Source: Oenanthe sinensis
Lineage: Eukaryota; Streptophyta; Magnoliopsida; Apiales; Apiaceae
Length of the DNA: 64,000 nt
Assembly: GCA_028671895.1 (NCBI GenBank)
Contig: CM053795.1
Coordinates: 13,971,501 to 14,035,500 of the forward strand
Direction of reading: 5' to 3'
Of the stretch, positions 1 to 10,800 are shown piece after piece. Within the stretch, counting starts at the first letter, position 1. Each line of letters opens with the position of its first letter. The notes beneath the pieces are model-generated. The model searched no databases. It saw only the letters and a program-made list of their open reading frames with translations, and had not been told where the DNA came from. The position numbers and the translations under genes were made by a program.

Positions 1-1121
1 ATATTCATTTGGTGCATACGTAACTTCTACAGTTTAGAGAAAATAATGTAAATTAAATGGTTATGATTCTTTGCATGTATATGTTATAAAAATGATGCAT
101 TCTTTTCGAAGCATTATTATATGTATTGTTAAGTTTTTCATGCAAAAATAAATTCGTGGAGTTTATTGGCACTGGAAGATGAAAGAGATAAAGTTGGTGG
201 GGGAAAAGATGACGAACGACGTGTTGGGGGAGGGATGCAAATGTCGATGGAGCATATAGAGATGGGAATATCGAGGAGCAAACAGTGATAATAAAAGAAC
301 TAGTGGAGCAGTAATAAAAATGCTAGTGGAGCAGTGAATGCTGATGGTGACAGAGGTGTTGGTGGGGGAATAGAGACGAAGGACATGGAAATTCAGGTGG
401 GGTGAATATTCTGGTGGAGCATATAGAAAAATCGGATGTGGAGATTGTGGAGAAAAGTGTGGTGAAATTGAGAAAGAGACGGCTGGTAAATCACATGAAT
501 AAGTGTGACGATTAGAAAATTGAGAACGGTAGAAAAGAAGGCACATTTTAAAACATTAAAAAATGTTGAAGGAGGTGGAGTTGGTAGGAAAAAGGGTGAT
601 GAAAGAGGTGTTGGATATGCAAATGTCGATGATGGAAATGATGGTAGGGGTAGTGATAGTGACAATGACAGTGACAATGGTGTATGCGGTGATAGTGACA
701 GTGGCGATGGTGGGGTGGGGGTGGCAATAAAAACTAATCGTTACGATTATTTTGATGGTGAATCGATGGAGGTGATGGTATGGAAGCTTATATAAAATTC
801 CATTGAAATAAAAAAAATTATAAAAAGTATTTAATAACAAAAAATACTTTCATATTTTTAATATTAATATAATTTTATCAAATAAAATTTATTTATAAAA
901 TACAATTTCATCACCGGTCAAATTCTTTAATTTATATAAAATAATAATCAATTTATTAAATCTCATGAATGATATAATATTATTACTTTTCTGTCTATAT
1001 TAAATTTTATTAAAATTTTATATCAAATATAATCTAACCATTTCAATTTAATCACCACTTAAATTATTTAATTCATCTAAAAATATTTTTTAAAAAAATT
1101 GTACGAATTATAAGTCGGTAT
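1..1121. other. Intergenic, purine-rich low-complexity then AT-rich DNA
   Basis: No gene is recognised. From about 160 to 740 the plus strand is rich in G and A, with GGTG, GATG and GTGATAGTGACA-type runs. Two segments resemble each other: ATGCAAATGTCGATG occurs near 235 and again near 617, suggesting a decayed repeat with a period near 380 bases. Open frames here have biased composition (Gly, Asp, Ser) and no family resemblance. From 800 to 1121 the DNA is AT-rich with no structure I can name. Confidence 0.5.
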
Positions 1122-1130
1122 TATATTATA

Positions 1131-1996
1131 GGCTTAAATGTAATTTAAACCCTGTGTTATCAACAATATACAATTCAAACCCTCTTTTAATATATTTAGT
1201 AAATTTAACCCTACGTTTTTTAATTATTTACAATTGAAACCTTTTTTTAAAATAATTAGTAAATTTAACCATATGTTTTTGAACTATGTACAATTGAAAC
1301 CTTTTTTAAAATAAATAGTAAATTTAACCCTACGTTTTAAAACATTTAGTAAATTTAACCTTGACTTTTTAATTTCAGAATAAAATAAATTTTACGATAA
1401 AATTTTGAATAAATATTCGTCAAATGCACTGTTGTCAATTTTTTTGTATAGATATTATCTAAGCATAATAGATATTTGTAATTATTAGGGTTTTTTTCTT
1501 ATAAAATGGATATTTAGATGTTCTTTTCTATATTAATATATCTATATGTATAATATATTATATATGTTCAATAAAATTTTAATATGTGTTTATATTATTC
1601 CATCTTGCCATCACACTTTCCGCTCAATATATTCATGAATGTTCATCACCGAATTTAATTTATTTTCAAAAATACTCTTCGGTGAATATATTCTCGAAAA
1701 TACTTTTTCGATATAAAATTTATTTTATTCCGAAATTAAAAGGTCAAGGTTAAATTTACTAAATGTTTTAAAACGTAGGGTTAAATTTACTATTTATTTT
1801 AAAAAAGGTTTTAATTGTACAAAGTTAAAAAACATAGGGTTAAATTTACTAATTATTTTAAAATTTTAGTAATTATTTTAAAAAAGGTTTCAATTGTAAA
1901 TAGTTAAAAAACGTAGAGTTAAATTTACTAAATATATTAACATAGGGTTTGAATTGTATATTGTTAATAACATAGGGTTTAAATTGTAAATAAACC
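1131..1996. mobile_element. Mutator-like foldback element with long terminal inverted repeats
   Basis: The first and last roughly 250 bases are inverted copies. The left arm starts GGCTTAAATGTAATTTAAAC and the right arm, read on the minus strand, starts GGTTTATTTACAATTTAAAC. Both arms then carry several copies of a motif like AAATTTAACCCTACGTTTT. The element is flanked by a perfect 9-base direct repeat TATATTATA at 1122-1130 and 1997-2005, the target duplication length typical of Mutator-like transposons. No transposase frame is present, so it is non-autonomous. Confidence 0.8.
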
Positions 1997-2010
1997 TATA
2001 TTATACTATG

Positions 2011-2828
2011 GGTGAGCAAAAAACCGAATAAAAACCGAAACCTATAAAAACTGAACCGAAAAAAACCGATCCGAAACCAAAAAATAAAAAACCGAACCAA
2101 TTGATCGGTTCCGGTTCCAATTATAAGTTAAAACTGAACCGAAAAAAATTGAACCGAACCGATAATTAAAATAAATAAATTTATTATATATAATTTATAT
2201 ATATATATATGGTAAAATGTATCTACCGTTATTTTTAGAAAATTTCCTAAAATTAATTATATAAAACTACATCATTTAGACTCTATCAGAAAAATCTAAA
2301 ATTAATTTTGAGTTATAGTTGTATACAAGAGTTGTATGTCTTATAAATGAAGCAATATAAATCACAATATATATTCATGATTCATTGTTTAAAGTAAACT
2401 ATTCCGTTGAAAATCCCTTGATTAGTATATACAATGCCGATTGACTTCACAATTAAAAATGCGATAGTTTAATAGAGTTGCATATTTGAATATTTGTATG
2501 AGAAGACATGATTATGATGATATAAAATTTATATAAATTCATTAAAGTTTTTTACATGTTACAGTAAGTTTAACTTGTTACAGTTTTTTTTGTAGTGTTA
2601 TTATGTGGAATGTGATTCAAATATTTGAATGTAAATATATAATAATTTAAATTATATAGTTTTTCATTTTTTTTATCCGGTTTTTAATCGAAACCAAATC
2701 GATAAAAACCGAACCGGTCTTTTTAAAACCGAAACCGATGGTTCGGTTGCGGTTTTTAATTTTTAAAACCGAAAATATGCGGTTTCAATTTCAATTTTAG
2801 CCAAAAACCGAACCGAACCACGCTCGCC
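2011..2828. mobile_element. hAT-like element with AACCGAACC subterminal repeats
   Basis: The ends are imperfect inverted repeats: GGTGAGC on the left and GGCGAGC on the right when read on the minus strand. Both ends carry many AAAACCGAACC-type repeats (about 2018-2160 and 2676-2820), with AT-rich filler between. This organisation is common in plant hAT-type MITEs. I could not see a convincing 8-base target duplication, and the left end lies only 5 bases beyond the target repeat of the neighbouring Mutator-like element, so the exact left boundary is less sure. Confidence 0.55.
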
Positions 2829-2943
2829 TGTATTTTCCATAAAATTGTGAGTTTGGGACAAACATGGGTCATTTCTCTCACGGACGGCTCACCGTTGTTC
2901 ATTACTTGTTTTTCTTTTATTTCTATTGATACAAACAAAAGTT

Positions 2944-3246
2944 ATGAAGCTATTCTGTATCTATATCCGTCAATACAGCCATGGTGTTTCATTCAATCTT
3001 AACCCCACCAAAACCCCAACCCCAATTGTATCTAACATTCTCTCACTCTGCAAATCAGGTAATCTTTTTGATTCCCTTCAGCTACTGAACTCTATTGATT
3101 CTAAAACTATACTTGTTAAACCACTTGTATATGCTTCTTTATTACAAACTTGTACTAAAGTTCACTCCTTTAAGCATGGGTTACTGTTACATTGTCATGT
3201 CATAAAAGAAAAACATGTTTGGGTCGATTGTGATGGCTTGTGGTAA
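2944..3246 (+). pseudogene. N-terminal fragment of a PPR protein gene, cut off by an internal deletion
   Basis: This frame encodes about 100 residues starting MKLFCIYIRQYSHG, including a typical first PPR segment (PLVYASLLQTC followed by HGLLLHCHVIK). It then runs into a different frame and stops at 3246. The downstream frame (3215-4291) continues with PPR motifs that, in homologues such as Arabidopsis At1g03540, lie well over a hundred residues further along. What I see is two frames of one family joined with the middle missing. What I infer is an internal deletion with a frame change near 3205-3220, so the full-length product is not made. An intron cannot explain it because no sequence is left to splice. 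Confidence 0.75.
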
Positions 3247-4291
3247 TTTGGGCAGATTAAAGCAAGGTAAAGAAGTTCATGCTAAGGTCATTGTAGTTGG
3301 AGAGACTGGTAATGTGATTGTTGGGAGTAGTCTTGTAGACATGTACGGGAAATGTGGATTGGTTACTAATTCTCGACTTGTATTTGATAGGATGACTAGG
3401 AAGAATGCGGTTACTTGCTCTGCGTTGCTTAATGCTTACTGTCAAAAAGGTGATTTTGAAACTGTTATAGAGCTTTTCAGGGAAATGGAGGTTAATCTCT
3501 ATAGCTTTGGAACTGTTCTCCGTTCTTGTGCAGGGTTGGCTGCTGTAAGACAAGCGAAAGAGGTTCACTGCCAATATTTGAGGAGGGGTGGTTGGAGAGA
3601 TATTGTAGTTGAATCAGCTCTTGTTGATGTATATTCAAAATGTGGTTGCATCGATTTTGCTTATAGGATATTTAAGCAAATGGTGTATAGGAATCTTGTA
3701 ACTTGGAATTCTATGATTTGTGGGTTGGCTCAAAATGGAAAAGGTATAGAAACACTTAAAGCGTTAAATGAGATGATCGAGGAGGGTACTGTACCTGATT
3801 ACATCACTTTTGTTGGAGTCCTTTTTGCTTGTAGCCATGCCGGTTTAGTTCATGAAGGGCGAAAAAATTTCAACTCAATGACTGAGGAGTATGGTATTAA
3901 GGCTGGTGTGGAACATTATAACTGCATGGTTGATCTCCTCGGCCGTGCAGGACAGATAGAGGAGGCAGAAAGCCTGCTAAATAAATCGGATCTAAGTAAT
4001 GATTCTTCTCTTTGGGCAGCACTTCTTGGTGCTTGCGCAACTAGTAGAAATTCCACTGCTGCTGAACGTATTGCCAAGAAAATGATGAAATTGGAACCAA
4101 ACAACCATTTGAGCTATGTGCTGCTAGCTAATGTTTATAGGGATGTAGGTCGGTGGAGTGATGCTGATAGGATTAGAAAGCTAATGCAAAATCGAGGTGT
4201 TAAGAAGATAATGCCTGGGAAGAGCTGGATTGATATTCAGGGAAGCTTGAGTTTGTCTTCCGATAAGGCTTATGTAGAATTCCCTGGATGA
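3215..4291 (+). CDS. Pentatricopeptide repeat protein, C-terminal part (PCMP-E class, At1g03540-like)
   Basis: The frame encodes 358 residues with about seven PPR units in P-L-S style. Visible landmarks are ACGNLGRLKQGKEVHAKVIV near residue 10, SLVDMYGKCG near 40, SALVDVYSKCGCIDFAYRIF near 140, HYNCMVDLLGRAG near 245, and an E-type tail containing SYVLLANVYRDVGRW. It closely resembles the C-terminal half of Arabidopsis At1g03540. PCMP-type PPR proteins usually enter mitochondria or plastids and bind organellar RNA for editing or processing. Here the ATG at 3215 opens a frame that overlaps the N-terminal fragment in another frame, so it has no targeting peptide or first repeats of its own. It is probably the remnant of a disabled gene rather than a functional start. 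The stop TGA is at 4289-4291. Confidence 0.75.
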   Translation: MFGSIVMACGNLGRLKQGKEVHAKVIVVGETGNVIVGSSLVDMYGKCGLVTNSRLVFDRMTRKNAVTCSALLNAYCQKGDFETVIELFREMEVNLYSFGTVLRSCAGLAAVRQAKEVHCQYLRRGGWRDIVVESALVDVYSKCGCIDFAYRIFKQMVYRNLVTWNSMICGLAQNGKGIETLKALNEMIEEGTVPDYITFVGVLFACSHAGLVHEGRKNFNSMTEEYGIKAGVEHYNCMVDLLGRAGQIEEAESLLNKSDLSNDSSLWAALLGACATSRNSTAAERIAKKMMKLEPNNHLSYVLLANVYRDVGRWSDADRIRKLMQNRGVKKIMPGKSWIDIQGSLSLSSDKAYVEFPG

Positions 4292-6880
4292 GATTCCATG
4301 TAGAAGTTATGGTCATATATGCACGTTCTCACTGAGCGTCTGGAAGCACGCGGGGTATGAATTAGTTAATGAATTGATTCGCTTTATGATATATTAAGTA
4401 ATAGGTTATAAATTTGTCTTGTGCCTGAATGCCTGATTCATAAGTTGCTTCTTATGTCTAATATAAAGTTGGATGCAGCTCCCTTCTTTACTGATTGTCT
4501 CTATATGTTTTATTATCTATCAGCTAGATGCTAAAACTATATATAGTGTGGGGAAGCTTTAGATGTCCTGCCACAAGGTGCTGGTAAAGGCAGGCTCTTT
4601 CATATTTGCTGAGAAAATTTGAAGTTGATGGAAAAGGAACTAAAATTTTCGGCGACTCTAGAAATGATGCTGAACTTCTTAGCGTTCCTGAAATCCACAG
4701 AGTGATGGTTTGAGTGAGCCTCACACACTAATCTTTTCTGCACTTGAAATCTTGTTCAAGTCATTTTGATTGTATTTTTCAAAAAGAATTGCTGTCAGGC
4801 ACAACCTGATTTTCCTGAAAATCCAGGTCAGTAATGCAATGGAAGAGTTTGTGGCAGCGTGAATAGAATGCAAAAAACTCTTAAATTACTTCTTGCTACG
4901 GAGAGAGGTTCAGCTGTATCATACGAGCCATTGGTAATTTTGGATTAGGCTCAAGCATATCTTTACGAGGCAGTAGACTTTTCTGAATTCAGAAGCAAAA
5001 CTTATTTTCAGACCATGAGATAGTTATGTTTTACTTGTTTTACGAGGGATGGAGGCATGCTGAAGTAGAAAAAACTGAGCAATTATTACACAAACTGAGG
5101 TCTATCTGTGTATGTTTTGTTGTAATATCATGAAATATGTTCTGGACATATAATATCTTGTGAGTACTTTAAGGGTATGAGTTTTCAGGGGGATATTCAG
5201 CTCTCACTGTCCGGCATTGTACTGACCTTTGCTATATGTTTCTCATTTTATCAGCATTCGATGGCAAGTATAGATGATATAGTATAGATGTCCATCCACT
5301 TGGAGTCAAACAACCTCTTCAGCATAGTATAGATGATATAGTCATATTACATGGTGACAAGCAGGGAAAACAATTCTCGGTGTGGGTCAATCAGGTTTAT
5401 TCAGCTGAGATTGCTTCAAACACATGGTTGGTAAAGTTCTAAAAGTGGGAGCCTGCGGTAAGTTTAATAATATATTTTGTTTCTTCCATTCTGTCCTTTG
5501 CTATAACATCATTGAAATTTAATATTGAAATCGTGGACATAAAATTTACTGATATCCAATGCTGTTGCATTATGCTTGCAGACTTTCTACTCTTTGCCCG
5601 TCTTTTTTGAGATGCGCAGTTGATGCACTCTGTAATTATTTAGAAAAGGAAACAGACTAGTGCAGTCCCAAATATAATATTAAAACAAAGGAATATATTA
5701 CATTATAAAGTGGTAAAGTAGGATCACATGTATAATACAGATTAACAATAGATACTTTGTCTGTGTTCGTAAAAGTATTGGGACATACTTGGCAAAAGAA
5801 GTACTGTGATATAAAATGTTCAGATGCATATACAAGTAAAACCTCTGATAATCAATGGATGCATATGGTATGGAGTCCATGTAATGAATACATATATTAG
5901 ATCAGTTTCAAAGGGGGGGGGGGGCTACTATATGGCTATACCCCTAGAGTACAAGCTAGTATGGTAATTAATGATCGATTTTACCATAATAATCAAGCCT
6001 AAAGTTACTACTATGATCCAAGAATATTTCTAGCAATTTCAGAGTCGCCATAGAGTCAGCTTGTAAGTTGGAAGATAGTAGTTACCTTTGCCAATATATA
6101 AATTGGCTCTTAATGAAGCCTAAGAAACTCTGAATATGCTTTGACCATTTGAACTTAACTGGACTTCGCAGGTGAGGAGAAATACTGCTGTTTGACAACA
6201 GTTCTATGGAGCTACAAGGTTACATTTCAGATATCCATCGTCACACAAGTCATTTTTACATGCTGATTCAGTGGCATAAATAAAAGATAATTGTAATTGC
6301 TAGTAGTACTAATCATCTTCTACTTTTGAACGTTGAAATAGACTGAGGAATCAGATGGGTTAACGTGGCTGCACCTGCATGTCTACCTGCACGTGTACCT
6401 GCACGTCTGGAAGGGCAAGGAGCGAAAGAATCATCAGCATAGCTGTTATAGATACACGAAACTCTTTGCTAATAATTGTATCTTCAGTATGACTGCCCCA
6501 AATCTCCAGTCCATTGTCTCAACAGGACCGACACAAGCAAACAAATGAACATATTCTGGTCCTCGTTCGAACAGGATGTTGATTAAACTTGTTAACCCTT
6601 TGTTTAACTTGTTAAACTTCTTGGCATTGGTTTTCAATTGTACCTTATTTTCCCTGTTTTACATATGTAACTGCCAGAGTTCAGTAACCAATAATCTAAA
6701 AAGGTTTTCACTTGCCAAATTCTCAGGCTAGTATGAACTAGGCGTTCCTAAAATTAGCTTAGTGATAGAAGTACCTTCGTGAATGACTGATTGGCCATGT
6801 TTGTGTAAGAGATTATAATTTTAAAATTGTTAGTGTATTCTTTTAATTTATCTTATTAAGCTAATAAGTTACATTATGGG
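4292..6880. other. Intergenic region downstream of the PPR remnant
   Basis: No coding region is supported. Small features are a G12 run at 5913-5924, a repeated AGTATAGATGATATAGT at about 5268 and 5325, and three 12-base tandem units (consensus CTACCTGCACGT) at 6371-6406. Short frames in this stretch lack any family resemblance. Confidence 0.5.
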
Positions 6881-6889
6881 ATTAGTAGT

Positions 6890-7037
6890 TCTTGAAAGTG
6901 GTAAGATTAAAATCTCGAGTGGTAAGGGCTTATTTTTTATCGTTCTAGGTGCTGAGTTTGATTCTCGCTCACCCTGAGATTTATTAGAATAGATATTCAT
7001 TATAAGGCATATAAGTTTAATTAGTAAAAAAAAATCT
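6890..7037 (+). mobile_element. Possible tRNA-derived SINE
   Basis: The segment has an A-box-like stretch (CGAGTGGTAAGGGC, about 6916-6929) and a B-box-like stretch (GAGTTTGATTCTC, about 6953-6965) at spacing typical of a polymerase III promoter. It ends in an A-rich tail near 7026-7035. That is the layout of a plant tRNA-related SINE. The boxes are imperfect and I cannot identify clear target duplications. Confidence 0.4.
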
Positions 7038-7173
7038 CGTCTAAATAGATTAAACTTTGATTAGTATTAACTTTTCGAACAATTAAAAAAATATTTTACA
7101 ATAACACAATCACATTACCTCCAAAATTCGCTTCTGATGCCAGCCAAAATTAGAAGGGAGGCTTAGTTCGAAC

Positions 7174-7757
7174 TAGAGCTGAAAACGAATCCAAGTAATT
7201 CGGATTCGAACCCGGATTTGACTCGTTAATAATGAAAATAATTTGTATTAGTATAAAAAATGAGCGAATTCGAACGAATACCAAGTTGGATCCTACCACT
7301 CAGATATTCGGTCATATTTATTTTGAGTAGTTTGAATAATTTTAGAATACTCGAATACATATTTATTATATGTAGTCAACTCGAATTCGAAAGTTACATA
7401 TATTATTATATACAATATATAATATTTATATTAAAATAATATTGTACAAAATGTTCACATTTTACTTCTTAATGAACAATTATTCGAGTATTCTTAATTT
7501 TTTTTAAATTACTACATACGAATTCGAAGATACTAAAATGAGTAGTTCGATATCCATTCGAGTCGAGCCGAATGAATGAGTAGTTCGGTATCCATTCGAA
7601 TCGAATCGAATGAAATACGAATATTGATATTCGAATTCGAGTCAAATCTGAGCAAAATGTTAAATTTTTAATTCGAATCCGGACCGAATCCGAACGAGTA
7701 ATTATAAATTCGAGCCGAATATGATCATACTACTTATTCAACTCGATTTCACCCCTC
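7174..7757. mobile_element. Short hAT-like TIR element with TTCGAATC-type repeats
   Basis: The left end TAGAGCTGAAAACGA and the right end (minus strand GAGGGGTGAAATCGA) form an imperfect terminal inverted repeat. Flanks GTTCGAAC (7166-7173) and ATTCGAAC (7758-7765) match at 7 of 8 bases, the target length of hAT elements. Inside, both ends carry ATTCGAATCCGGA-type repeats and the centre is AT-rich. There is no transposase. Confidence 0.65.
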
Positions 7758-7861
7758 ATTCGAACACCTTTCTTTTTGAAACTACACTTGCTGTTTTAAA
7801 TTACATTCTCGTCTTTCTACTACAATGTAAAACATAGCACTAGAAAAAATCATTCTACAGA

Positions 7862-10800
7862 TTAATGACTGCTTCCTGCCAATTCTAACCATCCAAATCT
7901 GAGATAGAAACCTATGAACAAAACTAAAATTGTGAATAAATTTGGCCTTCCATCAACGCCAGCTGATAATGTCCTGCACAAAACAACATGACGATGGTAA
8001 ACAATTGTTACAGTCATTAATATATGATCCAGTTAATTCTATTAAAACCTTAAACTTCACAAGAGAGTTGATAATTTAACTATCATAATTCAGGTAATAC
8101 CAGAGCTTTCGAGATCCCTGATAGTTTCAGTTATAGTAATCATGATAAAAATAATTTAACTATAATAATAATGATAGTAACAATTTGGACATAGGGTCTG
8201 CGAATAATATATGATTCAGTATGGTCCATCTTTTAACAACTTTACATTTTTGGGAGAGTAGGCAACTTAGGTACCTATTGCTTGAAATTTATTAAACATA
8301 GAAATAGCAACAATAGCAATATAGACATGATGCAATCCATTTTTTTGTTTTCTTTTATCATCAGAGTATATTAAAATGCAATGACCATAAACTTAAATGA
8401 GGGCGCTATATATTCTATTAGTAGAATTTATTACCTTCCCACTTCTGTTTTTGTTGACAGTCCAAATCCAAAGGGGAAGAGTGGATCATAATGTGAATCT
8501 CCGATGTTCATAGGGAGTTGGTCAACAGTTTTAAACCAAGTTCTCGGCAGTTTTCCGGTGAATCCATAATCCCCAAAAAGAACATCAGTAACTCCTTGAC
8601 CTTCACTGCCAGGTAACCAGGCTGCTACCAAGGCGTCAATGATGGACATATATGGTTGTATTACAATGGGTCTCCCTGATATAAGAACGACGACACACTG
8701 GACTATCCCACATACATTGTTGATCACATTTGGACCTGGATCTGCCATTGTGAGATTTTTGCTATCTCCAAAGCTCTCGGTGTATGGGTGCTCCCCCACA
8801 ACAACAATAGCATAGGCGAAGTTGCCAGACTTTACATATTCACTATCAGGGTTTTCAAGGTAAACAACTTCTGTTCCTGGCAGAACTGCAGAACTTACGG
8901 CACTACGAATAGTGGTTCCTGTTCATAATCAAAGACTCTGTCAATTAAACTTTTTGTACACGCGCCTCTTTTGTTATGTTAAAATAATTCAGAGATCAGG
9001 CACAGAGCATATTATCAACAATGGTTTAAATTTTGACACACAGGACAATTAATTACTACCTCCGTCCCCTTTTATATGTCTCTTTTCCAAATTAAAATTG
9101 TACCTTAATACATATCCTCTTGTTCCAAAACAACTTTACGTGTAATCTCCCAAAATTATCCCTATATTTACTATTTCCAATGTTTGACTCTTTTAAAACT
9201 AATTGTATTCACAATTTTTAATGTAATAATTAAGGGTACATATAGGAAAAAATTATCTAACTGACATTTTCTTGATATGCGTAATTTTTTCAAAAGGGAC
9301 ATGTAAAAGGGTACGGAAGGAGTAGTAGCTACCGAATGGCTATATCTCAATAGATACTTGTGAAATTCACATTGCCAAAAACTGTTATTAGCAAGCACTC
9401 ATTTTAAAGCCTGTTCCAGGTACCGTTCTAAGTACCTATGTCATACATAAAGACTCAAACTTTAGCAACAAACCACTAATAAAAATGAGCATACCGACTG
9501 TGTTATTATTGCCAATAGAACCCTGTCAATTGACCCTAAGTACCTAAGTCATACATAAAGACTTGAACTTTAGCAACAAACCACTAGTAAAAATGAGCAT
9601 ACCAGCAGTGTTACTATTGCCACTAAAACCCTGCCAATTGATTGTCCATCCACCGCACTGATAACCAAGATTATCAGCATGGATACCGGCAACTAAAATT
9701 CTGGGAACATACTTGGGAAGGGGTAACAACGGATCATCTGCACCCTTTCCATTTTTTAGAAGCACGAGTGATTTCCTTACCGCCTCCCTTGCTAAGTTTC
9801 TGTGTTCCTGTTCGCATAATAGAACTTTCTCAGTCATGACTCTTGGTTTGCCACCATTCGAATAGCTTAAATACTAGAGGTATCAACTGGTTAGTAACTA
9901 TGAGTGCGCATGAAATATAATAGGACAAGCTGTGAACAAGCGTCTAGTAACTGGCACGAAGTTCAGAATGACAAGTGTTACTTGTGAAGAGTTTTACTGG
10001 CCTGTTTTCCGAGCTCATTGACTAGACTGAGATCAGCAAGAGGGTTCTCGAAGAGACCTGAGATAAACTTGACTTGTAAAATCCTCCCAACAGCATCATC
10101 AATACGGTCCATGGGGATATATTTGTTCTTGACCAGGTTAGTAAGATCATCAATAAATTCAGAAAACTTGATCGGGACCATTACCTGTGAGAACATATTA
10201 ATTATTGGGGAGTTCTAGTATGCAGTTTCACGAATCAGTTACATCAACGCAACGAGGGGGTGGGGTTTGGGGGTGGGGGGTGTTTCTAGCCGTGTTTAAA
10301 AATCAATTACAAATTTTATGAAGAGAAACGAACCATATCAATGCCTGCAAGTATACTAGCCTCCACAGAGTGGGTGTAATTTGAATGAGGTGGTGAAGTA
10401 ATCCTGTCAATACCCTCCCAATCAGAGATAACAAATCCCTGACAATTATCCACAATAGTTACTAATATATCAAGAAGGGTGAAGTAATCCTGATAATACC
10501 CTCCCAAGCAGAGATAACAAAGCCCTGACACTCATCCACAATAGTTACTAATATATGAATTCTTGTTGCAGATGCATATAGATATTATGAAAATCATATA
10601 TATAATCCGAAGCTCAAGAAATCAGCATATATGAGAACAGAACTGAAGACCAAAAAAATATTTAAAATTTAAAGATGATTATCTACTTATTTAGATTCGT
10701 GCTACGACTATAGTGATCAAACATAACATGCTGCACGATCTAACTATTTAAGAATATCTAATTTAAAGAAATTTCAAAATGGATTGCAACTGTGAAATAA

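Noticed and set aside
505..795. Asp/Gly/Ser-rich frame in the first kilobase
   Set aside because: Low-complexity purine DNA with no start context, splice pattern or family match.
6371..6406. Short regular repeats considered as CRISPR-like
   Set aside because: Three 12-base units without unique spacers in a plant nuclear sequence; just a small tandem repeat.
8431..8435. Stop codon TAA directly after exon 9 as the end of the GH3 protein
   Set aside because: The TAA overlaps a donor GTAATA, and splicing to an AG at 7974-7975 continues in frame to a conserved-looking hydrophobic tail, so the ten-exon model was preferred.
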